Below are positions 17,815-27,145 of a stretch of 64,000 nt of DNA, piece by piece. Position numbers and translations under genes: made by a program. Under the pieces are notes generated by a model. It searched no databases. It saw only the letters and a list, made by a program, of their open reading frames with translations, and had not been told where the DNA came from. Position 1 is the first letter of the stretch; the number at the start of each line of letters is the position of its first letter. Source of the stretch: CAWGGS01 sp963822095 (GTDB taxonomy: Bacteria > Desulfobacterota > Desulfobulbia > Desulfobulbales > Desulfocapsaceae); NCBI GenBank assembly GCA_963822095.1, contig CAWGGS010000007.1, forward strand, positions 1 through 64,000, in the 5' to 3' direction.

Positions 17815-19356
17815 ATGAACATCGGAAGCCTTTTGCCCCACCAGGCTCGTTATCGTCCTGACCATCCGGCCTTTGTTTGTGGCGATGAGCGATTCACCTA
17901 CAAGATGTTTAACGCCTATGTTAACAAACTTGCAAATGCACTTCTTGACAATGGACTGGTCAAGGGAGATAAGTTCGCCACTATTCTGCCCAACTGCACA
18001 CAGCTGATGGCGGCCTATTGGGCGGCGGCAAAGACTGGCATGGTCATTGTTCCCAGCAGTACCATGCTCAACGAAAGCGGATTACTGACCTTGCTGAAGA
18101 ATTCAGATACTGTTTTGGTGATCGCCGACGCATCTTTTGCTGGTGTGCTGAAAACTATCAGCCGAGATTTGCCTGAAATTGCCGACAACCGATATATTCT
18201 TGTGGGCCTGGATGCGCAAGAACGGGGCTTTTGCAGCTACCAGGATTTTGTCGGCCCTGCAAGCGAGGACAACCCGCCAGAGGTCTTCATCGACGATCAT
18301 GATATATATAATATCATGTACTCCAGCGGAACCACGGGCAGCCCAAAAGGTATTATTCACACCCATTATGTGCGAGCCATGTATTGCACCATCTTTGCTT
18401 CCTCTTGGCGAATGACACCCGAGAGCGTGGTCATGCATGCCGGTGCCATAGTTTTTAACGGAGCCATGCTGGACCTGATGCCCTGGATGTTCCTAGGCGC
18501 CAAATATATTCTTCATAAGGCTTTTAACGCAGAAGCCGTTATTGCCGACATCGAAAAAGAAAAGGTTACGCATATCGTAATGGTGCCGGCTCAGATCATC
18601 GCCATATTAAATAGCCCGGACTTTGACCCTGAAAAGCTTGCATCTCTGGAAATGATTCACAATGTGGGTGCACCTTTGCTGATGGAGTATAAACACCGCC
18701 TGAACGAGACCTTGCCTGGACGTTTCTATGAGTTGTATGGGCTCACGGAAGGGTTTATGACGGTGCTGGACAAACATGACGCTATGCGGAAAGTCGGCTC
18801 TGTCGGAGTACCCGCACCATTCATGGAATTGCGTATACTGAATACCGAGGGCAAGATATGTGCTCCACGGGAAATTGGTGAGATTTGTGGCAAGAGCCCA
18901 ATGATGATGCCCGGCTACTATAAACAGCCCGATCTGACCCAAAAGGCCATTGTGGATGGCTGGCTGCATACGGGGGACGCCGGGTATGTAGACGAGGATG
19001 GTTTCCTGTTTCTCGTTGATCGCATTAAAGATATGATTATTTCCGGGGGAGTAAATGTGTATCCCAAAGACATTGAAGAAGTGGTGATTCAGCATCCGGA
19101 TGTCAGGGATGTGGCTGTAATCGGGGTGCCTGACAGGAAATGGGGAGAAGTTCCCATTGCGGCTGTTGTACTCGTTCCCGATGCGAAGGTAACACCCGAG
19201 CTTTTAATAGAATGGACCAATAACAGGGTCCATGCTAAATTTCAACGAATACACGATGTGGTCATTATGGAAACATTTCCATGCAATATTGCTGGCAAAA
19301 TGCTCAAACGTAAAATGCGGGATCAGTACAAACCGGTACATCGCAAGAGCAAATAA
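17815..19356 (+). CDS. AMP-forming acyl-CoA synthetase
   Basis: 513 aa, ATP-dependent acid:CoA ligase of the ANL superfamily. Phosphate-binding motif YSSGTTGSPKG near residue 170, YGLTEG near 309, LHTGDAGYVDEDGF near 385, hinge DRIKDMI, and the catalytic C-terminal Lys in NIAGKMLKRK. Acts on a carboxylic acid to give the acyl-CoA; chain type cannot be told. AAAAGGAGAG precedes ATG 17815. Co-transcribed with the SDR. Its stop codon is two to three bases from the start of a MITE-like element, which probably inserted right behind the gene. Confidence 0.93.
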   Translation: MNIGSLLPHQARYRPDHPAFVCGDERFTYKMFNAYVNKLANALLDNGLVKGDKFATILPNCTQLMAAYWAAAKTGMVIVPSSTMLNESGLLTLLKNSDTVLVIADASFAGVLKTISRDLPEIADNRYILVGLDAQERGFCSYQDFVGPASEDNPPEVFIDDHDIYNIMYSSGTTGSPKGIIHTHYVRAMYCTIFASSWRMTPESVVMHAGAIVFNGAMLDLMPWMFLGAKYILHKAFNAEAVIADIEKEKVTHIVMVPAQIIAILNSPDFDPEKLASLEMIHNVGAPLLMEYKHRLNETLPGRFYELYGLTEGFMTVLDKHDAMRKVGSVGVPAPFMELRILNTEGKICAPREIGEICGKSPMMMPGYYKQPDLTQKAIVDGWLHTGDAGYVDEDGFLFLVDRIKDMIISGGVNVYPKDIEEVVIQHPDVRDVAVIGVPDRKWGEVPIAAVVLVPDAKVTPELLIEWTNNRVHAKFQRIHDVVIMETFPCNIAGKMLKRKMRDQYKPVHRKSK

Positions 19357-19620
19357 TGGGTCATCCGAATGAAGCGTACTTTTGTAAATCTGCAAGGAAC
19401 AATCCGGCAGAGTGCATCGCTTCCGGACGCTCCTCTGTGGCCTTATCGCCGGTACACCGCATCTGACGGAGGCCTTCCCTGGCCTGTCTGTCAGGTGCGG
19501 ACGTCCTGTCCGCACCCCTTCGATCCTTGTGTGGGTCCCCATCGGGCCTCCGCGAGGCGTCCTCCAAAGACGCCCTCCGCCTCCCACGTTATAGATGAGT
19601 ATTCTCAATCCGGAAGAACC
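19357..19620. repeat. MITE-like repeat family 1 (full-length copy)
   Basis: About 260 bases with imperfect terminal inverted repeats: GGTCATCCGAATGAAGCGTACT at the left and, inverted, GGTTCTTCCGGATTGAGAATACT at the right. Inside is a strong hairpin around GTGCGGAC/GTCCGCAC near 19495-19517. No coding frame looks real. It separates the CoA ligase from a receiver-domain relic. Confidence 0.8.
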
Positions 19621-19740
19621 CCAAAAATTGTTGCCCATGGGCAAACTGACGGAATCGATCTCTTGCTCTCTGATTTGACCATGTCTATTATGAATGGACA
19701 GGATCTGGCGGCAAGAGTGTTTGAATGTTTGACCCATAAT
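19621..19740 (+). pseudogene. Receiver (REC) domain fragment
   Basis: The open frame reads GIDLLLSDLTMSIMNGQDLA, which resembles the phospho-acceptor region of response regulators attached to hybrid kinases (family pattern IDLLLTDVVMPGMNGRELA); the phospho-acceptor Asp is kept. Only about 40 residues remain, bounded on the left by the MITE end and on the right by unrelated sequence. Remnant of a deleted sensor or regulator gene. Confidence 0.55.
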
Positions 19741-20149
19741 GGCTCTATTCCAGAAAGTCAAAGCACCTGGAATGTATGGAGGCTTTCAAGTAAAGGCTGA
19801 AATTTATACGCGTATACACCCAATAAAACCAGATACAAATCCCGTGGATTGTATCTGGTGTCAATAAGAGAAGGATTCCTGAGGTATGTAGACTTTCCCC
19901 CAAAAGACTTTCAGCCACTGAAAGAATACCAAGCAAGATGCTTTTGGTGGAACTCTCCCTGGTTCTTCTCACCGCTTTGTCCCAAGTAATCGACACGTCC
20001 TCCAGCATATAGTTTGTGACGTTGAAATCAGAGAAGGTGGGAAAATGCCCGGCTATACGAAAAAGGCCATGGGCATTTTCCGTTTATACACTGAAAGGTC
20101 AGTCATTCTGACCTTTTGGATAATGAAAATGTTTAACTGTAGGGTAAGA
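19741..20149. other. Intergenic region with three hairpins
   Basis: No gene recognised. An inverted repeat at about 19829-19858 (ACCAGATACAA...TTGTATCTGGT with one bulge), one at about 20040-20080 (GGAAAATGCCC...GGGCATTTTCC) and one at about 20095-20120 (AAAGGTCAG...CTGACCTTT) follow each other. They could be terminators or relics of small repeats. Confidence 0.5.
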
Positions 20150-20413
20150 ATGACAAGTAACAAAAATCGAGAGTTCGGATTAGATTTTAGTCAAAACCAT
20201 GTAATTGTCCAACGCAGATATGAAGCTGTCGGGGCTCTAAATGACCTTCTTATAGCAATTTGGTTTTTGATAGGAAGCTTCTTTTTTCTCTCAGATTCTT
20301 TAGTGGAGCGCGGAACATGGTTATTTATCGTTGGCAGTGCACAATTGTTGATAAAGCCATCATTGAAACTGGCAAGCTTGATACACGTTAGCCACGTTTA
20401 TCATTCGAAGTGA
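20150..20413 (+). CDS. YrhK-like small membrane protein
   Basis: About 87 aa from ATG 20150 (the frame opens earlier, at 20045, but that part is low-complexity and overlaps hairpins). Pattern RRYEAVGALNDLLIAIWFLIG followed by a second hydrophobic stretch with WLFIVGSAQLLIKP fits the YrhK domain, two membrane helices with conserved Arg/Asn. Function of the family is not known to me. Stands alone between repeats. Confidence 0.6.
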   Translation: MTSNKNREFGLDFSQNHVIVQRRYEAVGALNDLLIAIWFLIGSFFFLSDSLVERGTWLFIVGSAQLLIKPSLKLASLIHVSHVYHSK

Positions 20414-20810
20414 AAGACTAAACCTGTCCCGCTTTCCAACACCGTCTTGTTCTTAGCAACAGGCACGGCCACCGTCGGCACCTACCGGGAGCGGATCAAG
20501 GGAAAAACTCGGCTGGCAAAACGCCTTTTAGCTGGTTCAGCAGATGGTCCGCTGGGTTGAACCAAAAAAGAGTCTCGCTGACGCATTCCAGCGGTTTTTT
20601 GGATGGATGCATGGGTTCGAAGGATTATTATTATCTAATTTTTTGGCCAATGAGTTGTTGGAGATCTGGCGTTGAGTTGAAAAAACCTCTATATTAACCA
20701 TCATGGCTGGACCAGACATGTACGTCACAACAAAAAAGAAAGCCCATCACTGCGGCATGGCAAGGCTGCTGTTTTGAAGAGACTTTCTTAGAAAAATTTA
20801 AGGGAACAAA
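20414..20810. other. Intergenic region with a family 3 repeat
   Basis: No convincing gene. A possible weak terminator (CGCTG...CAGCG then six T) lies near 20576-20597. A family 3 repeat covers 20702-20770. Confidence 0.5.
20702..20770 (+). repeat. Dispersed repeat family 3
   Basis: About 70 bases containing CATGGCTGGACCAGA, GTCACAACAAA and CGGCATGGCAAGGC in the same order and spacing as at 33551-33620 and, inverted, at 60128-60205. All three copies lie just upstream of genes or operons. Possibly a small mobile or regulatory repeat. Confidence 0.6.
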
Positions 20811-21272
20811 ATGTCATTAGAGGCAGTGATAGATTTTTTTTCCAAGTACAATATGGACCATCGCATTATGGTTTTGGAAAGCTCAACGGCAACGGTCGAG
20901 GATGCTGCAAAAGTCCATGGTGTCGACCCTGACCAAATCGGTAAAACACTCTCCTTCAAATTGGATGACAAAGCTATCTTGATTGTTGTTGCCGGAAAAT
21001 CAAAAATCGATAATCGGAAATACAAAAACTATTTTTCAAAAAAGGCGAAAATGCTCAATCATGATGAAGCACTGGAACAAACAGGACATGCAGTGGGAGG
21101 AGTTTGTCCCTTTGGTTTAAAGGGACCCATTGATGTATATCTGGACGTATCGTTAAAAAAGCATTCAGAAGTTATTCCCGCTGCCGGAGACCAATATTCG
21201 TCAATACGCATGACCATAGAAGAACTTGAAAAGTTTTCAAACTGCAAAGATTGGGTTGATGTGTGTAAATAG
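20811..21272 (+). CDS. YbaK/EbsC-type aminoacyl-tRNA deacylase
   Basis: 153 aa, single YbaK domain. Family features: SSTATVEDAAKVHGVDPDQIGKTL-like N-terminal region, a central SKIDNRKYK segment, and TGHAVGGVCPFGLK near residue 91 (the conserved GG-x-PFG motif). Such proteins clear mischarged aminoacyl-tRNA such as Cys- or Ala-tRNA(Pro). Alone, preceded by AAGGGAAC. High confidence in family, moderate in substrate. Confidence 0.9.
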   Translation: MSLEAVIDFFSKYNMDHRIMVLESSTATVEDAAKVHGVDPDQIGKTLSFKLDDKAILIVVAGKSKIDNRKYKNYFSKKAKMLNHDEALEQTGHAVGGVCPFGLKGPIDVYLDVSLKKHSEVIPAAGDQYSSIRMTIEELEKFSNCKDWVDVCK

Positions 21273-21322
21273 AATTCAGACTTTATTGGTCTGGCATCAA
21301 CGCCGACTCCAGGAGATATGGT

Positions 21323-21742
21323 ATGAGAGCCTACCCCAGAGAACGCTTCTCTTCCGAAATAACCCTTTCGCCTGCGATTGTGGCTGATTTTGCAAAAGCT
21401 GCAGGTGATAGCAACCCCCTACACCATGATCCGGAATTTGCCGCCAACACCCGTTTTGGAAAACCGACTGCCAGTGGACCCCACACAACAGCGTTATTAC
21501 TTTCCTTGACGGCCTCTCATTTTTCAAAAAAAGGTGCTATGCTTGGCCTCGAGTTCTGGGTTCGTTTCCGTCGACCAATCTACGCGGACGAAACCATTGT
21601 ACTTGAATGGATGGTCGTAAAGGTAACCCCAAACGAAAAATTGCGGGGTGAGATTGTTGAATTACGGGGACGAATCAAAGGTCAAGATGGCAGGACTTCA
21701 CTTGGTGCTAAAGGCCGGGTTCTTGTTTCTGACCAGTTATAA
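21323..21742 (+). CDS. MaoC-like hotdog-fold dehydratase
   Basis: 139 aa with the (R)-hydratase motif D-x4-H (AAGDSNPLHHDPEFAANTRFG-like region split here as GDSNPLHHDPEFA and FGKPTASGPH). The hot-dog fold usually hydrates enoyl-CoA or enoyl-ACP. Start ATG 21323 is set by AGGAG seven bases before; an ATG at 21318 is closed at once. Not obviously in an operon; could serve fatty-acid or polyketide-type metabolism. Confidence 0.85.
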   Translation: MRAYPRERFSSEITLSPAIVADFAKAAGDSNPLHHDPEFAANTRFGKPTASGPHTTALLLSLTASHFSKKGAMLGLEFWVRFRRPIYADETIVLEWMVVKVTPNEKLRGEIVELRGRIKGQDGRTSLGAKGRVLVSDQL

Positions 21743-21890
21743 AGACTATTTTTTCCAACCATACCAGACAATTAAAACCTCCATCAGTGCAGTGCCAAAT
21801 ACCTGTCACATCCATGGGAAGGGAGTTCAGAACTTTGTCTCCCTCAACCTTACGTTGAACCGTGCGAGAAAAAAATGAAAAGGAAAATGT

Positions 21891-22103
21891 ATGGATCTTG
21901 ATAAAATAATAGGCAATTTGTCTAAGGAAATAAACTCTGTATTAAAAGCAATGGCCAAAACAAAGAACCTCAATGAAAAAGAAGTATACAGCCGGATCAT
22001 AAAAAATTTGTGCGAATCACAGGGTGTGTTTTTACAACTGGCAAGTGAAATGATGCCGGGTGATTATGATGATGAATTTGACGATGAAGACATCCCTTTT
22101 TGA
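21891..22103 (+). CDS. Small acidic hypothetical protein
   Basis: 70 aa. N-terminal two thirds look helical with Lys/Glu pattern; the C-terminus is strongly acidic (DDEFDDEDIPF). No family recognised. Preceded by AAAAGGAAA seven bases before ATG. Convergent with the MFS gene that ends seven bases downstream. Confidence 0.5.
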   Translation: MDLDKIIGNLSKEINSVLKAMAKTKNLNEKEVYSRIIKNLCESQGVFLQLASEMMPGDYDDEFDDEDIPF

Positions 22104-22109
22104 AAGTAT

Positions 22110-23276
22110 TCAGTCAGGAAATTTCAATCCCAGAAAACGGTTGGAGAGAAACCAGCCGGCAAAGGTCAGAGAGGCCGCGCCACAGCCGAAAAAACCAACC
22201 ACGCCCACAGGGTCCGACCAGTCAAGGGAAATAATCCACATGGAACAGGCCCCCGTAATAAAAAAGGAGAAAACCATTAGAGACGAGGCGCTGCCCACAT
22301 CTTTTTCCACCTGTTCAAGGATCAAATTGTTGCAGGGAGGTCTCCCGAACGAGAAAAAAAAGGTCAGAAGCCACATGGGAAGGGCCAACCGCCACGGAAA
22401 TGGTATAAAACTGCTCATCATAGGCAGACTTGACAACAGCACGCCAAGAAAGCTTACCGTCAGCAAACTTGCCAGCCGAAAATGCTTCGCCAGTTTCGAA
22501 AACACCATCGGAGCCAGTAAAAAAGCAGAGGCATTTGCGCCGAAAAAATATCCGTACTCCTGCTCGGTGTAGCCAAGACGGGTGATATAAATCTCGCTGG
22601 AAATGGCGATAAAGGCGAAAAAAGGAAAGCCTATACAGGCAAAAGAGATCATTAGCGCAGTATAGCGAGGGTTTTTTAGAAGCCGAAAATAACCGAGAAA
22701 TACACGCTTGAGTTCCTCCCGTTTTGCTACCTGAAGAGACTCGTCCATCATGAGAACCCCGATAGAGGCGATAACCCCTAATCCTGTCTGCAGGACAAAG
22801 ATCCACTGATACTCAAACCGGTCTATAATCCAACCACCCAAAACAGGAGCCATCATGGGTGCTGCTGCCACGATTATCCCCAACTGAATGAAAACCCTCT
22901 GACGGAGCCTGCCTTCGAACCGATCCCTGCAGATGGCAAAAGCAATGGAAGTCGCGGCAGCGGCTCCAGCACCCTGAAGCACCCTTGCCGCAATCAGGAC
23001 CTCCACCCTGCCCGCCCAGGCGCAGAGCAGACTGGACGTTGTATAAAGCGCAAGCCCAGCCAGAAGGGGACGTCGACGACCATACCGGTCAGACAGCGGC
23101 CCGTAAATCAATAAAAAGCCGCAATAGGTAACAAAAAAGCCGATCAGGGTAAGATTGACCACCACCAGAGGTTGGTGCCATCGCGTGACCAGCAGCGGAA
23201 TTGCTGCCAGGTACATATCGGTGGAAAGTGGGGGAAAAGCTGCCAGCAAAGCCAGCAGGGCTATTATTTTTTTCAT
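22110..23276 (-). CDS. MFS drug transporter, Bcr/CflA type
   Basis: 388 aa, about twelve hydrophobic segments. The N-terminal STDMYLAAIP motif, the loop GPLSDRYGRRRPLL (motif A) and the APMMAPVLGGWI motif C are those of DHA1 drug:proton antiporters of the Bcr/CflA group. Acts in the inner membrane to export drugs or small metabolites. Back-to-back with the next MFS gene, which starts about 210 bases away; the two are not close homologues. Confidence 0.9.
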   Translation of the reverse strand: MKKIIALLALLAAFPPLSTDMYLAAIPLLVTRWHQPLVVVNLTLIGFFVTYCGFLLIYGPLSDRYGRRRPLLAGLALYTTSSLLCAWAGRVEVLIAARVLQGAGAAAATSIAFAICRDRFEGRLRQRVFIQLGIIVAAAPMMAPVLGGWIIDRFEYQWIFVLQTGLGVIASIGVLMMDESLQVAKREELKRVFLGYFRLLKNPRYTALMISFACIGFPFFAFIAISSEIYITRLGYTEQEYGYFFGANASAFLLAPMVFSKLAKHFRLASLLTVSFLGVLLSSLPMMSSFIPFPWRLALPMWLLTFFFSFGRPPCNNLILEQVEKDVGSASSLMVFSFFITGACSMWIISLDWSDPVGVVGFFGCGAASLTFAGWFLSNRFLGLKFPD

Positions 23277-23488
23277 GCTTGTAACTGTTTTCCCTTATCG
23301 AAAACGTTTATCTACCCTGGAGGCAGGCATCATCCAGGCATGGTTGTTTACTTCCGCAATGCCAATTCTTTTCTTTCCTGCTTGCCGGCCTTGCCCCACT
23401 GCATTATGATGGCCACCTTTGTTCCTGATTCATCTCTGTTTCTATCAATCTTTCTTGCTGTACCTGCAGCTATACAATCACATCCATC

Positions 23489-24652
23489 ATGCTCGTCATT
23501 CAAAAAAAACCGATGTATTTCTACCTGCTTTTGCTCACTGTCTGCGCTGCTCTGGGACTACAGCTCTGGCGGACCCTTTTTGACAACTTTTCCGTCCATG
23601 TTCTCGGACTGGACGGTGACCATGTCGGCATCATCCAATCGATTCGTGAAATTCCAGGTTTTCTCTCACTACTGGTTGTCTATGTCCTTCTGGTAATCCA
23701 GGAGCACCGCCTTTCTGCGCTCTCTGTACTGGTGCTCGGCATCGGTGTGGGGTGTACCGGTCTGTTCCCCAGTTTTGGCGGAATCATCTGCACCACCCTT
23801 CTGATGAGTTTTGGCTTCCATTATTTTGAGACAACCAACCAATCTCTGACCCTGCAATACTTCGACAGGCAACAGGCACCTCTGGTCTTTGGAAAATTGC
23901 GTGGTATCGCTTCTGCAAGCAATATAGTAGTCAGTATCGTAATCTTTTGCCTTGCATCTTTTCTCAATTATACAGAAATTTATCTGATGTTCGGCGGGAT
24001 GATTATTATCGTATCGCTCTGGGCCTTAACGAAAAATCCCACAAGCAGCGGCAACATCCCCCAGCACAAAAAAATGATTTTCAGGAAAAAGTACTGGCTG
24101 TATTATTGCCTCACTTTTATGGCTGGAGCCCGTCGCCAGATTTTCATAGCTTTTGCCGTCTTTCTCCTGGTGAAGAAATTCAATTACTCCGTACAGGAAA
24201 TCGCCGTACTCTTTTTTATTAACAACAGCATAAATTACTATCTCTCCCCCTTCATAGGCAGATGCATCAACAGATTTGGTGAACAGAAAGTCCTTTCAAT
24301 GGAATATGGCGCGCTCATTTTCATATTTGTTGCCTACGCCTTTGTAGACAGCAGACTGGTGGTTGCCTTGCTCTATATCGTCGATCATATCTTTTTCAAC
24401 TGCGCCATTGCCATCCGCACCTTTTTCCAGAAAATCTCCGAACCGGCCGATATTGCTCCGAGCATGGCTGTAGGTTTCACCATCAACCATATCGCGGCAG
24501 TGGTCCTGCCCGCAATCGGCGGTATGCTCTGGGCAATTGATTACAGAATTCCCTTTTTGGGCGGTGCGGTTTTGAGTCTGGTTTCATTAGTGCTTGTGCA
24601 GTGCATCCCCGGGGAAATTGCCCGACACCGCCTATTGGCCGAAAATAATTGA
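23489..24652 (+). CDS. MFS transporter of unknown substrate
   Basis: 387 aa, about twelve hydrophobic segments. Two halves joined by a basic loop (KNPTSSG...HKKMIFRKKYW). Charged loops such as FIGRCINRFGEQK resemble MFS motif A in the second half. The start may be ATG 23489 or ATG 23513; neither has a clear ribosome site. Substrate not recognisable. Confidence 0.8.
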   Translation: MLVIQKKPMYFYLLLLTVCAALGLQLWRTLFDNFSVHVLGLDGDHVGIIQSIREIPGFLSLLVVYVLLVIQEHRLSALSVLVLGIGVGCTGLFPSFGGIICTTLLMSFGFHYFETTNQSLTLQYFDRQQAPLVFGKLRGIASASNIVVSIVIFCLASFLNYTEIYLMFGGMIIIVSLWALTKNPTSSGNIPQHKKMIFRKKYWLYYCLTFMAGARRQIFIAFAVFLLVKKFNYSVQEIAVLFFINNSINYYLSPFIGRCINRFGEQKVLSMEYGALIFIFVAYAFVDSRLVVALLYIVDHIFFNCAIAIRTFFQKISEPADIAPSMAVGFTINHIAAVVLPAIGGMLWAIDYRIPFLGGAVLSLVSLVLVQCIPGEIARHRLLAENN

Positions 24653-24720
24653 CCTGGAAATTTCATAAAAAAACACGAAGCAACGTACAATTAACTATTC
24701 AGCCAGTCCTTCCTGGGGCA

Positions 24721-25488
24721 CTACTGCCAAAGATCTAAAACCAGCTTCCGGCAAATCGCCAGATAGTTGTACTGCACCTCACTGTTATTACAGAATATTT
24801 CCAAGGTGATGGTAGCATCAAACCCCGTGCCTTTTAATAATTGCACAGCCTTTTCCCAGTTAACGGTTCCAACTCCCAAAGGTATATGGTCATCTGTCCT
24901 GGATCGGTTGTCGGAAAAATGAACATGCCTGATGTGTTCCCCCAGGTCTTTACAAAACACCTCGTAACTGTCGAAACCAAAATTTGTGTGTCCGAAATCC
25001 AGGTGCAGTTTTAAGCCCGGAACGGCTGTCAGAAGGTTTTTAAAGGTTGCGACACGGTCAAAGGGAGCCTTATAATTTTCAAATACCAGCGTAAGGCTAT
25101 GGGAGGCTGCCATCTCAACAATGGGACTTAAGGCCTCGATGTTGAGCCTGAGCAAATCCCCTTTCATGCTCGGCGGGCAGAAATAACAGGGATGGATATT
25201 CATTATTCTTGCGTTCAAGGCGGAAAAAATCACGGCACATCTTTCCAACTCCTTAAAACAAGCATCCCGAACGTCTTGAAGAGGATAGGCATAGGGCAAG
25301 CAGGGGTCGGTATGTCCTATGACGGTGAGATTATGGGAATCAAGAATGTCTCGTAATCTGGGAATGTCAACAGTAGTGGCATGGGGACCTTCAATGGTTA
25401 AGTCCAGGAAATCAAATCCCGCCTTGCCACAATTCTCTGCCTCATCGTATATCGATTTAGAAGGATTGTTCATCAAACCGATTTTCAT
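24721..25488 (-). CDS. Sugar phosphate isomerase/epimerase-like TIM-barrel protein
   Basis: 255 aa of the AP-endonuclease-2/xylose-isomerase-like superfamily. Metal-ligand type residues appear in order: DLTIEGP, HPCYFCPP, ENYKAPF, LHLDFGHTNFG, HVHFSDNRS and TLEIFC. Start at 25488 with a ribosome site (AAAAGGAATAG) upstream. Alone, next to a small membrane gene. Probably a cytoplasmic metal-dependent isomerase or lyase. Confidence 0.85.
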   Translation of the reverse strand: MKIGLMNNPSKSIYDEAENCGKAGFDFLDLTIEGPHATTVDIPRLRDILDSHNLTVIGHTDPCLPYAYPLQDVRDACFKELERCAVIFSALNARIMNIHPCYFCPPSMKGDLLRLNIEALSPIVEMAASHSLTLVFENYKAPFDRVATFKNLLTAVPGLKLHLDFGHTNFGFDSYEVFCKDLGEHIRHVHFSDNRSRTDDHIPLGVGTVNWEKAVQLLKGTGFDATITLEIFCNNSEVQYNYLAICRKLVLDLWQ

Positions 25489-25584
25489 ATTCTATTCCTT
25501 TTGGAAATGTATTTCATCATGGATAAAACGGCTTATATCATTACCATCAATGTAATAAAAGACTCGATCCCAAACATCCCCCGG

Positions 25585-25845
25585 TCACTCATTCTTGAAA
25601 TACGCAAGGATTGAGATCAACACGCCGGCAGGAGCAAAGAGAATGACGCAGATAGTACCCAACATTCCCGTAGTGCTCGTGTCACCCGAAACAAAAAAAT
25701 AGGCAAAGGTCCACAGACCTATCGGAACCACGGTACCCAGGAAAAGCGCCGTTATCCCCAAGAACAGGGCGTATTTCCTGGGCAAAAGGAAGACAACGGC
25801 CAATGCTGCTATACACCCGGTTATGACATAAGACAGAATTCTCAT
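25585..25845 (-). CDS. Small membrane protein, hypothetical
   Basis: 86 aa with three hydrophobic segments (about 5-22, 26-52, 60-82). No family recognised. The reading frame is clean and the protein starts MRILSYVITG. May be co-transcribed toward the TIM-barrel gene 100 bases downstream. Confidence 0.55.
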   Translation of the reverse strand: MRILSYVITGCIAALAVVFLLPRKYALFLGITALFLGTVVPIGLWTFAYFFVSGDTSTTGMLGTICVILFAPAGVLISILAYFKNE

Positions 25846-25871
25846 GGAATCATCGAATCTCTTTTTGTTCT

Positions 25872-25931
25872 CTGATCACCCCTGAAACGCAGCTTATTGA
25901 AATGGAAAGGGGGGGATCCTTAGTGTAATCA
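25872..25931. repeat. Hairpin repeat family 2, internally deleted copy
   Basis: Sixty bases beginning CTGATCACCCCTGAAACGCAG and ending AGTGTAATCAG, the two ends of the ~170-base family 2 element, with the middle lost. Rest of the 25846-26363 gap shows no gene. Confidence 0.55.
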
Positions 25932-26363
25932 GATTTTGTTTTGTTCTTTGGTCCCTTTTCCCGAGCTGTTTCAATTTACGAAAAAACACGGCCAGTTTCC
26001 CGCAAAGCATAACCACCTATTCATGCTTCACCGGGCTCGAACGGTTTTGATCAACATAGTCCGTTTGCAGCATACAACTGATTGAGCTTTTTTTCATTAA
26101 TCAATATGATCTCGCCCAGCTACCAAGGGTGATGAGAGCAGGAATTGCCCACGGTTTATTTGACTCAAGAAATGTTAAGAAAATGTTGCTCGGTTTGATT
26201 TGATCGGCTAGGATAGGTCTGGTTCAGGGATGAGGGAAATAAGTTTGCTGCAACGAGGAGGAAGCCACTCCCTTTATCTTGGTATTTTTGTCATTAAATT
26301 CAATTAGTAATAGACGAAAGACACATTGTTGCCGAATCCGAAATTAAAGCAAACGCTGCAGAA

Positions 26364-27143
26364 ATGAATGAAGAAAAGGTAAATCCCGACGAATTACTGA
26401 GAGTGGACAAGGTCTGTAAGTCATTTCGAAAAATGAAGATTATAGACCAATGCTCTCTTCGTGTCGCAAAAGGGACCATAACCGCCCTGATCGGCCCCAA
26501 CGGGGCCGGCAAAACAACCCTATTCAATCTCATCAGCGGTTTCCATAAACCAGATATCGGGAAAGTCTATTTAAAGGGTGAACGCATCGATGGCTTTCGT
26601 CCGGACAAGATTTTTCACAGAGGGTTGATCCGTACCTTCCAGATTTCCAGAGAACTGGAAAAGATGACCCTGCTGGAAAATTTGATGCTGGTCCCCGCCC
26701 ACCAACAGGGTGAATGGATTTGGAATGCCTGGTTTCGCCCCTGGCTGGTAAAAAGCCAGGAGAAAAAGGTCCGGGAACGTGCGATTGAAACATTGAATTT
26801 TGTCGAGCTCCATCATCTTAAAGACGAATATGCCGGTAATATTTCCACGGGACAAAAACGGCTTCTGGAAATCGCCCGTACCATGATGGCCGATCCGGAA
26901 ATCATTCTCCTGGATGAGCCGGGTGCCGGCGTGAATCCGACGCTTATGAATAAACTGATCGGCTATATTCGGAAGTTAAACGAGCAAGGCAAAACCTTTT
27001 TGATTGTAGAACATAATATGGAATTAGTGATGACCCTGTGCAATCCAGTAATTGTCATGAATGCCGGTACCATTCTGACCAAAGGAGAACCCGAAGAGGT
27101 CAGAAACGACGAGCGGGTCATAAATGCGTATCTGGGTGGTTGA
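26364..27143 (+). CDS. Branched-chain-type ABC transporter ATPase (LivG-like), second system
   Basis: 259 aa. Walker A GPNGAGKTT near residue 44, Q-loop in FQISRELEK, signature STGQKRLLEIAR, Walker B ILLDEPGAG and H-loop VEHN. ATG 26364 is used; the frame opens about 65 bases earlier without a better start. First gene of livG-livF-livH-livM. Clearly a different paralogue from the palindrome copies. Confidence 0.92.
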   Translation: MNEEKVNPDELLRVDKVCKSFRKMKIIDQCSLRVAKGTITALIGPNGAGKTTLFNLISGFHKPDIGKVYLKGERIDGFRPDKIFHRGLIRTFQISRELEKMTLLENLMLVPAHQQGEWIWNAWFRPWLVKSQEKKVRERAIETLNFVELHHLKDEYAGNISTGQKRLLEIARTMMADPEIILLDEPGAGVNPTLMNKLIGYIRKLNEQGKTFLIVEHNMELVMTLCNPVIVMNAGTILTKGEPEEVRNDERVINAYLGG

Positions 27144-27145
27144 AC

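Noticed and set aside
22060..22572. 170-codon plus-strand frame over the end of the MFS gene
   Set aside because: Antisense to the Bcr/CflA coding sequence and without family features.
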